A DNA stretch of 64,000 nt. Source: Thermaerobacter sp. FW80. GTDB lineage: Bacteria > Bacillota > Sulfobacillia > Thermaerobacterales > Thermaerobacteraceae. Positions 37,003 through 45,383 of this stretch are shown piece by piece. The stretch spans positions 1 through 64,000 of the forward strand of contig NZ_CP037896.1 of assembly GCF_004634385.1 (NCBI RefSeq), given 5' to 3'. Under the pieces are notes generated by a model. It was given only the letters and a program-made list of their open reading frames with translations. It ran no database searches and was not told the origin of the DNA. Both the position numbers and the translations under genes were made by a program. Each line of letters begins with the position of its first letter. Positions within the stretch are counted from its first letter, which is position 1.

Positions 37003-38019
37003 TTACAGGACCGCAAGCTCGTCGCGGAGCCTGGCCATTCGCCCGGCCGGCCGTCGCTTCGGTGGCGGCGCGTAGCCGCCGTCGAGGGCGGCAAGGTAGT
37101 ACGCAAGCGGCGGGTGCAAGCCGCCCCGCCGCAGGCGCCAGGCCAACGTTCGCAGCTGGCGCATGCACGCCACGAAGCCGTACTTGGCCAGCAGCTGTCG
37201 CGCCTGGGTCATCGGGATGGCGTCGGAGTGCGCCACCCGGTGCTTTTGGATGACCGCCCGGTAGGCGCGCTGGAGAACACGTGCAAAACGATCGGCATCA
37301 TCGTCGTCGTCAGTTCGTTCGTGATCGGCCGGGGCGGCGGGCTCGGGGGCCGCAGCGGCTTCACGGTGCGCGGCAGCTGGAAAGACGACGACGATGTTTT
37401 TTTGTTTTTCCAGTCTCGTTTTTTCTTTTTGCGTTCCTGCGCAGGAACAGCGACACCGCTGTTCCTGTCCAGGAACAGCGACGCCGGTTCCCTGTTCCGG
37501 ATCGGGAACAGCGACGGCGGGGCCGGAGGGGATGCCGAGCCGCTGGGCGACGTCCTCCGACCACCAGCTCGGCAGCAGCTCGGCAGGGACCGGTCGCGGC
37601 AGCGCCCCGCGGCGAACCGCGGCGTGGAATTCCTCCTCGGGCAACGGGTCGTTGACCCAGTACGTGTACTTCACCGCGGTGACGCGGTTGCCGCTTCGCC
37701 CCTCCACGGTGATGCGCTCGACCTGGATGTCGATGAGGCCCCAGGCCACGAGCTGGAGTTCGATCTGCTTGAGGCGGTCGGCACCGATCCCGCCGGCCTT
37801 TTTCAGGAACCGCTTGGTGGAGAAGGCGCGTTCCGCGAAGGTGTGGCGGGCATCCCGGTTGACAAAGCGGAGGAGCTGGGCGTAATAGCCTACACCTTGG
37901 AAACCGCCGATGTGCGGCATGTAGAGGTCGAGCAGCTCGTGGTAGAGGACCGAAAAACCGGCCCGGCGCTGCGGGCCCGGGCGGTAGACGACCTGGGCGA
38001 ATTCGGCCTGGACGGCCAT
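37003..38019 (-). CDS. Replication initiator 2 (winged helix + DnaD-like), truncated
   Basis: 338 residues from ATG at 38019 after a strong AAGGAGGGG site. The N-terminal winged helix is at about 20-105 (FSVLYHELLDLYMPHIGGFQ, RFLKKAGGIGADRLKQIELQ). The middle is encoded by an AT-rich tract and palindromic repeats, and a DnaD-like helical part follows (MTQARQLLAKYGFVACMRQL, PPLAYYLAALDGGY). It is a paralogue of rep1. Expression looks tightly controlled: the Shine-Dalgarno is in a hairpin and an antisense RNA unit faces the leader. Its C-terminal 73 residues lie beyond a TAA. Confidence 0.72.
   Translation of the reverse strand: MAVQAEFAQVVYRPGPQRRAGFSVLYHELLDLYMPHIGGFQGVGYYAQLLRFVNRDARHTFAERAFSTKRFLKKAGGIGADRLKQIELQLVAWGLIDIQVERITVEGRSGNRVTAVKYTYWVNDPLPEEEFHAAVRRGALPRPVPAELLPSWWSEDVAQRLGIPSGPAVAVPDPEQGTGVAVPGQEQRCRCSCAGTQKEKTRLEKQKNIVVVFPAAAHREAAAAPEPAAPADHERTDDDDDADRFARVLQRAYRAVIQKHRVAHSDAIPMTQARQLLAKYGFVACMRQLRTLAWRLRRGGLHPPLAYYLAALDGGYAPPPKRRPAGRMARLRDELAVL
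37395..37520. repeat. Palindromic iterons plus AT-rich tract inside rep2
   Basis: Three 16-bp palindromes at 37433-37448 (GTTCCTGCGCAGGAAC), 37461-37476 (GTTCCTGTCCAGGAAC) and 37494-37509 (GTTCCGGATCGGGAAC) are each followed by AGCGAC. Spacing is 28 and 33 bases, so not frame-preserving. Directly next to them, 37395-37432 is a T-rich run, striking in this GC-rich plasmid and suited to strand opening. Together these look like an in-gene replication origin. Confidence 0.78.
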
Positions 38020-38021
38020 CG

Positions 38022-38066
38022 CGACCCCTCCTTGGGACAAAAAATTCCTTGACCCATCGGAGGGGC
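38022..38066 (-). promoter_or_regulatory. Hairpin sequestering the rep2 ribosome site
   Basis: On the minus strand CCCCTCC (complement of 38059-38065) can pair with GGAGGGG (complement of 38025-38031), which contains the rep2 Shine-Dalgarno. A nested GGG/CCC pair lies inside. Pairing would block initiation at 38019. Confidence 0.6.
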
Positions 38067-38078
38067 TCGTTTTAAAAT
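38049..38078 (+). promoter_or_regulatory. Promoter for antisense RNA facing rep2
   Basis: TTGACC (38049-38054) and TAAAAT (38073-38078), spaced 18 bases, give a good sigma-A-type promoter on the plus strand, inside the rep2 leader and opposite to rep2. Confidence 0.6.
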
Positions 38079-38084
38079 AGCGCA

Positions 38085-38151
38085 CGGGTGTGTGAGCCCG
38101 ACTCCGATGGAGCGCTCCCCGATCTGCGGCCACAGATCGGGGTCTTTTTTT
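38085..38151 (+). ncRNA. Predicted antisense RNA (about 67 nt) against the rep2 leader
   Basis: Bounded by the promoter at 38049-38078 and the terminator ending at 38151. No coding frame fits. If the rep2 transcript starts upstream of 38151 the RNA is fully complementary to its leader, the layout of copy-number control RNAs in many plasmids. Confidence 0.55.
38117..38151 (+). terminator. Rho-independent terminator of the antisense RNA
   Basis: Perfect 10-bp stem CCCCGATCTG/CAGATCGGGG with a 6-base loop, followed by TCTTTTTTT. Confidence 0.85.
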
Positions 38152-38167
38152 GGGCTTATCCGGTAAC

Positions 38168-38193
38168 GAAAAAACCGACCTCGCGGCGGTCGG
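38168..38193 (-). terminator. Minus-strand terminator or attenuator upstream of rep2
   Basis: On the minus strand CCGACC/GGTCGG forms a 6-bp stem (complement of 38075-side arms at 38175-38180 and 38188-38193) followed by TTTTTT. It either insulates rep2 from upstream transcription or attenuates a promoter near 38230 (TTGACG on the minus strand). Confidence 0.55.
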
Positions 38194-38332
38194 CTTCGGG
38201 GTTCGTAACTGCTGACCAAACTATCGTCAAATCTTATCAGACGTAGGCGAAACATTTCACCTCCGCCTCCTGTTCCTCTTTCGTGTATGGAACAGGCGTT
38301 TGGTATGATGAGAGAGGGAGGACACGCGGGCC

Positions 38333-39931
38333 ATGCAGGCGACCTTTCAGACGAAGATTCAAGACCGGTCGGTTTACCCGGCGCTGGACGCCATCGCCGC
38401 ACTGTACGGTCGCCTGCTGCGCCGGTTATTTGTCGATGTCTATGTTCACAATCGTCCCCTTGTTGAGTGCAAGCGGGAATACATTGCCCACTACGGAATC
38501 ACAGCTCGCCACTTCAATGCGCTGGCCATCGAACTCAAGGCCAAGGTAAAGGCGGCGGAGGAAGCCCATCGGCACCATCTGGTGAATCTGCGCGGGCAGA
38601 TTCAATCCACCGAACGAGCGATTGCCAAGCTCCAAAAGCAGGAGAAAGCCTTGGCATCGGGCAAGGGCCGCTGGGCCGCCCTGCCGCCCGAAGAGCGGGC
38701 GGAGCGTCGCCGTCGGGTCCGCTTTCGGCTGCACCAGAAGCAACGGCGACTGGCGATGCTTCGCGCCCGCCTTGAAACGGCGGAAGCCCGGACGGGATTG
38801 CCGCCGGTTTGCTTTGGTTCTCGGCGTTTGTTTCACCGGCAGTTCCACCTTGAAGAGAATGGGTTTGCTTCTCACGACGAATGGCGCAAGGCATGGCGCG
38901 ATGCCCGCAGCCAAAGCTTCTTCTGCATCGGATCAAAGGGCGAAATGAGCGGGAATTTGAATTGCTCGCTCATTGCCGGGTCCTTGCGCCTTCGCGTGCC
39001 AAACGCCTTGGCCGCTCGTTTTGGTCGCTGCATTTGGATTCACGGTGTCCGCTTCCCCTACGGGGATGATGTGATTTCGCGTGCCATCGCAACCGGGCAA
39101 GCGATTTCCTACCGCTTTGTCCGTAAGCGCGGTGTGTGGTATGTGTTCGCCACCACTGAACGGCCAGCGGCCCCGATCACGACATCGCGGATGGCTGGCG
39201 CCCTTGGCGCGGATCTGAACCCCGACCGGCTGGCCGTGGCGGAGGTGGACCGCTTCGGCAACCCGGTGGCGGCGCGCGACATCCGGTTTCAGCTTCAAGG
39301 CAAGCGCCGCGAGCAGGTGAAGGCCATCCTGGGCGATGCGGTGGCGGACCTGGTGGCATGGGCCAAGGGCGCCGGCAAGCCCATCGTGGTGGAGCACCTG
39401 GACTTCCGGGAGAAGAAGGCCCGTCTTCGAGAAGACGACAAGCGCTACGCCCGGAAGTTGTCCGCGTTTGCTTACGGCAAATTTTCCGCCCTGCTCATGG
39501 CCCGGGCCGCCCGGGAAGGCGTGGAAGTGATCCGCGTCAACCCGGCCTTCACCAGCGTGATTGGCAAGGTCAAGTTTATGGCCCGGTACGGGCTGTCGCC
39601 CCACGCGGCGGCGGCGGTGGCGATTGCCCGCCGGGGCCTTCGTTTGGGCGAGCGCTTGCGCTCTGGAACCGCCCGCCCTCTACCCGCGAGGAATCGAGGG
39701 CGGCACGTCTGGAGCGATTGGCGGCGCGTCGCCCCGTCGGTGCGCGGCAAGCTGGCGCACCGGCTTTATGAGCGGTCCTCCGAGGACGCCCCAGGTCGGG
39801 GAGAACCCCGATCCACCCTGGCACCGGCGGCCCCAAGGCCGCACGGCCCGGGGTGCGATGGTCTGGCTTGGGGTCCGGGGTGCGATCCCCCGGCGCGAAT
39901 CGTCGGGAGCGCTGTTCGCCCGGCGTCATAG
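38333..39931 (+). CDS. tnpB: TnpB-related protein without zinc ribbon, copy 2
   Basis: 532 residues, most of them shared with the copy at 23536. It keeps the Asp of LGADLNPDRLAVAEV, the Glu of IVVEHLDF and the His of GLSPHAAAAVAIARRG, so the same unusual site is conserved in both copies despite sequence drift. This suggests the His is functional and not a chance mutation. The ATG follows GAGGGAGGACACGCGGGCC. Confidence 0.8.
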   Translation: MQATFQTKIQDRSVYPALDAIAALYGRLLRRLFVDVYVHNRPLVECKREYIAHYGITARHFNALAIELKAKVKAAEEAHRHHLVNLRGQIQSTERAIAKLQKQEKALASGKGRWAALPPEERAERRRRVRFRLHQKQRRLAMLRARLETAEARTGLPPVCFGSRRLFHRQFHLEENGFASHDEWRKAWRDARSQSFFCIGSKGEMSGNLNCSLIAGSLRLRVPNALAARFGRCIWIHGVRFPYGDDVISRAIATGQAISYRFVRKRGVWYVFATTERPAAPITTSRMAGALGADLNPDRLAVAEVDRFGNPVAARDIRFQLQGKRREQVKAILGDAVADLVAWAKGAGKPIVVEHLDFREKKARLREDDKRYARKLSAFAYGKFSALLMARAAREGVEVIRVNPAFTSVIGKVKFMARYGLSPHAAAAVAIARRGLRLGERLRSGTARPLPARNRGRHVWSDWRRVAPSVRGKLAHRLYERSSEDAPGRGEPRSTLAPAAPRPHGPGCDGLAWGPGCDPPARIVGSAVRPAS

Positions 39932-39957
39932 GCAGATGTAATAAATGCCTATGTTTT
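39790..39957 (+). ncRNA. Candidate guide RNA at the TnpB-like 3' end, copy 2
   Basis: Conserved with 24990-25160. It ends in a perfect hairpin CATAGGCA/TGCCTATG (39927-39953) followed by TTTTT. The differences between copies turn the one mismatched stem pair into a matched one. Confidence 0.5.
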
Positions 39958-40043
39958 TAGGAACGGCGGCAGGAAGAAGAACCTCTCTGGCGTATACCAT
40001 AGCCTGAGAGGCGGTCGCCCCCACCGACCGCCATCACCCACCG

Positions 40044-40071
40044 GGGCCGTGCTAGCACCACGGCCCTTTTT
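40044..40071 (+). terminator. Rho-independent terminator
   Basis: GGGCCGTG/CACGGCCC stem with a 7-base loop and TTTTT. A second hairpin without a T-tract (GGCGGTCG/CGACCGCC, 40010-40032) lies just before it. It insulates the repeat array from the TnpB element. Confidence 0.75.
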
Positions 40072-40229
40072 CTCTTCCCCTTTTCGGTGGGCGGAAGTTC
40101 CAATTTCAGCCGTTGCGTCTTTTCGCCGCCAATTTCGTGGGTGGGGGCCGACTGCGCATCCCCACGGGACGGGACCTCGCCGAGCGCAGGCAGCCGGATT
40201 CTACTGTCCGAGCGCCGCAACGGCTGCGC

Positions 40230-40491
40230 GGGTCCCAAAGTGGGCCCAAAGTGGGACCACTTTGGGCCCACTTTGGGCCCATTTGAAGCCGAAGCTTGCC
40301 CGTTCGCACGCTTTCTCCCGGCGGCACCGGGCCCAGTCTGGGCCCACGTTGGGCCCAGACTGGGGCCACTTTGGGCCCACTATGGGCCCAAACTGCGACA
40401 TCGCGCGCGTTGCCGGACCGTTCCCCATGGGCATCCTGGGCCCATTCTGGGCCCAGATTGGCCCCACAATGGGCCCACTTTGGGCCCAGTC
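40230..40491. repeat. Three clusters of 11-bp TGGGCCCA repeats (putative centromere)
   Basis: Units TGGGCCCANNN start at 40230, 40241, 40252, 40263, 40274; then 40328, 40339, 40350, 40361, 40372, 40383; then 40437, 40448, 40459, 40470, 40481. Within clusters the pitch is exactly 11 bp. The step from the last unit of one cluster to the first of the next is 54 bp both times (43-bp spacers). Eleven of 16 units are exact TGGGCCCA. Helically phased 11-bp repeats in clusters are the hallmark of centromeres bound by RHH proteins, such as R1 parC with ParR. An origin or oriT is the alternative. Confidence 0.9.
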
Positions 40492-41032
40492 AGCTTCACC
40501 CCTGCGGCCCGTGACGCGAAGGGTCCCTTCGGCAACCCGGCTGTGAACCCACGGTGGACAAACCGCGGCGTTCATGTTGATTTTTTTCGGCATTTGTGAT
40601 CCTGGCCCGGAAGCGAATCCAGCCCGTTGTGGCGCGGCCTCGCTTGCCCTAAAATTCTGCCGAATCCACGCATTGAATCCATGTTCCTCGGTGGAGCCGT
40701 ACAACCCCTATGAAAAAATTGCGCAATGCAAATCCCGCTTCGTGCTATGCGTTACAAGGGTTCGACGAAATAAAATTCAGCGCGAACAGCGTAATCTTTG
40801 CATGAGTCAACTTTCAAATCAGCAATTGTTTCATTTTTTTGGGGAAAGGGTGCATCGAGCGAAGGGCCGTACGACAAGGGAATACGCCGATCGCTCGGAC
40901 GTCTTTGTTCCGGCTTTCCGGCTTGTGGATAAGTGGCGTGCTTTATACATCTGGAGCCCGGAATTTTCGGGTTCGGCCCGGCGTTGGCCCCCGGCCCACG
41001 CCGGCCGCAAAGGCGAGAGGGAGGCTTGGGCG
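40492..41032. other. AT-rich region between the repeat array and the replication-relaxation gene
   Basis: From about 40565 to 40860 the base composition drops sharply in GC relative to the plasmid (runs such as GATTTTTTTCGG, ATGAAAAAATTG, TTTCATTTTTTTGG). It is open in one plus-strand frame but that frame has no recognisable protein features before the ATG at 41033. It may be a promoter region, a DNA-unwinding element or a transfer origin. Confidence 0.5.
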
Positions 41033-42250
41033 ATGGCGTGGCAAAGCCTGTTGCGGATTCCCGAACCGATCCCGCCGTCCGTGACGTCTCGAACCGCTGC
41101 CGCCGCGCTCGTTGTACTGGACCGCCTCGCCGGAGCGAGCCGGGATCAAATTGCGGCCTTGACCGGTTCGGGAAGCGCTGGCGCATACCGGGCCCTGTCC
41201 AGCCTGGCCCGGGACGGCCTGGTCCTGGCCCCGCCGCGCGGCCGGGGCGAGGCGTTGTGGCGGCTTACGAGGGCGGGGCGAACCTGGGTGAGTCGGCTGC
41301 TGCCTGACGGTTACGTGTGGCCGGACCCGCCTGGACGGGGGAGGGGCGAGAACCTCCAGCACCGCCGGATGGTGGGCGACGTGCTGGTCGAATTGGCCCG
41401 GCGATATCCGGCATGGCCCTGGGTCTTCGCGTTCCGCTCGCACGGGCGCGGTGCGTTGAGCACGTATGGCGTGGTCTATGATCCGGACGCACGGGTGGAT
41501 CTGCCGCGGGGGCAGCTGCTGATCGAAGTCGACCGGGGGACGATGCGCCGGCGGGGGCTTGAGGCGAAGTTTTACCGCCTGCGCGAGGTCCTCGATTACG
41601 GCGGTTACGGCTTGCAGGCGCCGCGGCGGCTTCTGTTCGTTCTGCACACGCCCAGTGCGGGCCGGATCCGGCTCATTCAGGAGCTGGCCACGACGTACCT
41701 GGAGCCGTATCTCATCGCCCCGCCGGCAGGGCAGCAGGACGTGCTGGCGCTGGACGTGTGGGTCGGGACCTTGGGGGAGGTCATCGACCGGTTTTCGCAA
41801 GAGGCGGCGTACTGGCTGGACCAGCCCGGCCCGGACGGGCGCGTGTCGCCCACAGCGCGTGTGCCCCACATGGGAGTGGCCGAGCTCGTGCTGGATGCGT
41901 TGACCGCTGCGGGAGTTCGGGGTTTGCACCTGGCCATGGGACGGGCGCCGGTGTTCGCGTGGCGCCAGCCGGGGATTCTCCGGGACGACAAGCAGGTTTT
42001 GCTGGTGCTTGACGGGCGGCGGTCAGCTGCCGTGGGCGCATGGGCCCGGTATCTTGAGCGCGCGTGCGCGGAGTGGGAGGAGCGGACGAACCGCCCGGCG
42101 CGGGGCCTGATCCTGCTGAGTCGCCCGGAAGACGGCTGGCAGGTGACGACGCCCCGGGTGTTCTGGACGACGCCCGATGCGTTGCATCCGCAGGGCGGCG
42201 TACGGTCGGCCGACGGGCGGCTGCAGCCGTTGACGGCCGTGTTCCCGTAA
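41033..42250 (+). CDS. Replication-relaxation family protein
   Basis: 405 residues from ATG at 41033 (GAGGGAGGCTTGGGCG before it). Residues about 20-95 are a winged helix (VVLDRLAGASRDQIAALTGS, RALSSLARDGLVLAP, LWRLTRAGRTW). The central part has the Replic_Relax signature YDPDARVDLP followed by LLIEVDRGTMRRRGLEAKF. The C-terminal 200 residues are less conserved (ELVLDALTAAGVRGLHLA). Family members occur on Gram-positive plasmids and integrative elements and are thought to act in replication or transfer initiation. The upstream repeat array and AT-rich island make it the likely DNA-binding partner, or a neighbour, of that locus. Confidence 0.75.
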   Translation: MAWQSLLRIPEPIPPSVTSRTAAAALVVLDRLAGASRDQIAALTGSGSAGAYRALSSLARDGLVLAPPRGRGEALWRLTRAGRTWVSRLLPDGYVWPDPPGRGRGENLQHRRMVGDVLVELARRYPAWPWVFAFRSHGRGALSTYGVVYDPDARVDLPRGQLLIEVDRGTMRRRGLEAKFYRLREVLDYGGYGLQAPRRLLFVLHTPSAGRIRLIQELATTYLEPYLIAPPAGQQDVLALDVWVGTLGEVIDRFSQEAAYWLDQPGPDGRVSPTARVPHMGVAELVLDALTAAGVRGLHLAMGRAPVFAWRQPGILRDDKQVLLVLDGRRSAAVGAWARYLERACAEWEERTNRPARGLILLSRPEDGWQVTTPRVFWTTPDALHPQGGVRSADGRLQPLTAVFP

Positions 42251-43948
42251 CGACCGCCCGGCCCGGTCCGGGGCGAGATGGGTTCCCGCCCTTGACGCGA
42301 CGGAGGGCGTGGCTCCATAGGCACGGTGCGGGGGACGGGGGCTGCGGGTGGCCGCCCGGTCCTGCCCGGCCCGGGGAGGGACGGGCGGTGGTGCTGGACG
42401 GTTCGCCATGCCTGGTGGGCGTTGCGATGGCGGGGGCTGACCATCCGAGTGCACGGTCTGCGGGCCGCACGGCTGGGGGCCGGGGGACGACTGTAGGGCC
42501 CGGCCCGTGGCAGCCCGGGATTGGAGGGACTGTCGGGCGCCGGCGGTGCGGCGCGGTCTTGGGCCGGGATGGGGCCTAGCCTGGGCGGGGTGTGAAGCGG
42601 GGTCTGGGGCGCTGCCGAGCGGCCGGACTTGCCCGGCCCGGCGAGCCGGCCCGGCTTGGTGTGCACGGAACCGGCGCGAGGCGGCAGACCCGGGCCGGGC
42701 GGTTCGAACCGGACAGATCCGTGGCGGCGACCCTGTTGCGGACCGGAGGGCTTTGGCTGCGGTTTGGGGCGGTTTTGGGGAGCCGACGTGACCTTCACGG
42801 GCGGCTTCGCCGTGCGCTGCGTGTGCAGGCGCATATGGCGACGCGGGATGGACCGTCGTTCCGGACCACGTGGTGACCCCTCCCCAGCCCCTGCGGGCGG
42901 ATTTCCCTGGTGGTTTTCCATGGATTGCAGCTGCCGGGGTGGGAAGCGTCGTTCCCACCCTGGCGAGGCGGGTTGTCCTTGCGACAGGCAGACGCCATCG
43001 GAAACAATGCCGTCCATGCTTCAGCCCCGAAAGGGAGGATCGGCCGCGGGTGATCCACTCCACTCCACTAGGGTAGAGCCCGCCCGGTTCGGTGCAGTGG
43101 CGTCCTTTAACCGATGAAGCGGCACGTTTGGCATCCGTTCGGGGGCGGCAGCCCCAAGTCCTACACTCTAGACGACCGCAGGAGGCGCAGCCACGACATG
43201 ACGATCCGGGCGTTGCGAGCACGGGCGATGCGCCGACCCTGAAAGGGCTGCGCCAGCGCTCGGACCCACCGATGACGAGCGTGGGCGTGGTGGGCAGGCC
43301 GGTGCGGACCGCGGTCTCCCCGGTGACCAGCCGACCGACGAACATCCGTCTTCCGCCGATTCTTCGCAGATTTCCTCCCGAGCTTGTAGGGTCGCCGGGC
43401 GTCGCCACGGCCCGATGCATCCCAGTGGTCATGGCGTTAAAGCGAGAGAAGGGCAGGCCACCGAGGATCGCCTGCGGGTGGGCCTCCTGCCAGCCATCCC
43501 GCAAGGTCCACGCCGCGGCCTGGAGGACCCTGGCCACCCAACTGCATGCCCAATCCCTGGACCCCCGGTGGTGCCGCTGGGGGGCTTGAGGAGAGCCAGG
43601 CCCTCGGGCCCCACGGTGGCGGCGGGCGGATCCGGCGGAGCATCGCCAAGGGGTCGCAGCCGCCAGAGGACGGGCTGTGACGGCCCGATCTCCGGCCCGT
43701 TCTTCTCCCACCGAGGTTTGAGGGGGTTCAGCACCTGCAAAACGATCGACGTGAACGCATTGACGCGCGGCAACAACGCGGTCCGATCCCGGGCCATTGC
43801 GTGCGGTGGAGCTGGGATTCGAGCTCCCGGGGTTGGAGAGGGTGTTGCAGCGCATCACCACGAGTTCAGCCTTTTGAGAGCCCCGGAATCCGCGACAGCG
43901 AACTAGGTAGCGAACCAGGTTGGGTGTCGTTCGATAGCATCAGGGCGA
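42251..43948. other. 1.7-kb GC-rich stretch without a supported gene
   Basis: Very GC-rich with long open frames on both strands, including a 612-codon minus-strand frame, but their composition (Arg/Pro/Gly/Ala) and lack of motifs mark them as shadows. A minus-strand segment near 43680-43797 (ARDRTALLPRVNAFTSIVLQ) could be a decayed gene. No repeats or RNA genes were recognised. Confidence 0.5.
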
Positions 43949-45374
43949 GGTCAAGTCCCGAACTGTCTGTAAAAGCGGTCTGGGTCATGCCACGGTGGCA
44001 GCGGGTGAAACCTCTTTCTGCGCCGCTCTTTGCCGTTGCCGCTCCTCGATGTAGCGCTCCAGCTGCTTTCGTTCGTGCTCGCTGAACTGCACCCGCCGCC
44101 AGCGCTCACTCGCCCGCCACAGCACGGCGAAGACTAGCTTCAGGCACTCCCGCTCGCTCCGAAACCGCGGGATCACCTTGGCGCGCCGCCGCTCCTCCTC
44201 GAAGCTGCGCTCCACCAGGTTGGTGGTCCGGACATGCTTGCGGTGGGCGGCGGGTAGCCGCAGGTGCGCCAGGCTCGCTTCCAGGTCCTCCTGCAGGCTC
44301 CGCATGGCCGAGGGATACTCCCGCCCGAACCGCTCCACCACCTCGGCCACCAGCCGCCGGCCCTGCTCGATATCCGGTGCGTCCCGGATCGCCTCCAGGT
44401 AGGGCTTGAGCACGGGCCGCGCCTCCTCCGGCACCTTGTCCAGCACGTTCCGCATCTTGTGCACCCAGCAGCGGATGCGCTCCGCCTCCGGCCACATGGC
44501 TTCCACCGCCTGGATCAGCCCCGGCGCCCCGTCCGTCGTCACCGTCAGCGGCGTCTTCAGCCCCCGGCGCACCAGATCCCGGAAGTGCTCCAGCCAGTCC
44601 TCGTAGCGCTCCTTGTTGCCCAGGCTCAGGTGCACCAGCACCTTGCTGCCGTCGCTCAAGATGGCCCAGGTGACCAGGATGCCCTCACGGCAGCCCGCCT
44701 GCCGGCGCAGCGACTCGTAGATGGCGTCGGCGAACAGGTACACCACGTCGAGGCCTGACAGGTCCCGCTGGGCAAAGGCCTCGAACTCCTCGTGGAGCGC
44801 CTCGGTGATCCGGCTCACGGTGGACCGGCTCAAAAGCGGCGCTTCGCTGCCCGCCAGCTCCGCCAGCGCATCCTCGATGTCCCGGCTAGAGAGGCCCCGG
44901 GCGTACATCTCCACCACCAGGCGCTCCAGCACGTCCGTCCGCCGCTTGAGGGCCCTCCACAGCGTGGGCTGGCACAGTCCCTCCATGCCCCGCACCTGGG
45001 GGACGTCGATCTCGAGCCGCCCCTCGGCGCAACGCAGCGTCCGCGGCTTGTAGCCGTTGCGGGCGCCTTCCTGGCCAGGCTCGCGCCGCTCGTAGCGTCC
45101 GCGCCCCAAAAGCTCCGTGACCTCTGCCTCCAGCAGCTCCTGGATGAGCTTGCGGGCGCCCAGGCGGACGAGGGCATGGGTCAGGTCCTCGACCTCAGTA
45201 CCCTCCCGGGCCTGCGCGGCCAGCTGCCGGGCCAGCTCCGCCAACTGCTGGCTGGGTGGTATCCTGGACATAGGTCTGGGTCCTCCTCGGTGTGCCCCAG
45301 CTGGGGCGAGTTTTCCGACGCCACCGATGGTAGCCCAGACCGCTTCGCGTTTACAGACAGTTTAGGACGTCACC
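43949..45374 (-). mobile_element. IS256-family element, copy 3 (inverted)
   Basis: 1426 bp with the 9-bp target duplication TCAGGGCGA (43940-43948 and 45375-45383). It is in opposite orientation to the other three copies, so recombination with them would invert large parts of the plasmid. Confidence 0.95.
43985..45271 (-). CDS. IS256-family transposase, copy 3
   Basis: 428 residues with Ser129 and Tyr185, identical in protein sequence to copy 4. These two are probably the most recently related copies. Confidence 0.95.
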   Translation of the reverse strand: MSRIPPSQQLAELARQLAAQAREGTEVEDLTHALVRLGARKLIQELLEAEVTELLGRGRYERREPGQEGARNGYKPRTLRCAEGRLEIDVPQVRGMEGLCQPTLWRALKRRTDVLERLVVEMYARGLSSRDIEDALAELAGSEAPLLSRSTVSRITEALHEEFEAFAQRDLSGLDVVYLFADAIYESLRRQAGCREGILVTWAILSDGSKVLVHLSLGNKERYEDWLEHFRDLVRRGLKTPLTVTTDGAPGLIQAVEAMWPEAERIRCWVHKMRNVLDKVPEEARPVLKPYLEAIRDAPDIEQGRRLVAEVVERFGREYPSAMRSLQEDLEASLAHLRLPAAHRKHVRTTNLVERSFEEERRRAKVIPRFRSERECLKLVFAVLWRASERWRRVQFSEHERKQLERYIEERQRQRAAQKEVSPAATVA

Positions 45375-45383
45375 TCAGGGCGA

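Larger units (their letters stand above)
38286..39968 (+). mobile_element. TnpB-only element, copy 2
   Basis: Same ends as the element at 23483. It lies between the rep2 control region and the repeat array. The two copies differ at many silent and some coding positions, so they are not a recent duplication. Confidence 0.65.

Noticed and set aside
40230-40491. CRISPR array
   Set aside because: Units are 11 bp with no 25-40-bp repeats alternating with unique spacers, and no cas genes are present.
42023-43861. 612-codon open frame on the minus strand
   Set aside because: It overlaps the end of the replication-relaxation gene, is dominated by Arg/Pro/Ala/Gly, and shows no motif; it is a GC-driven shadow frame.
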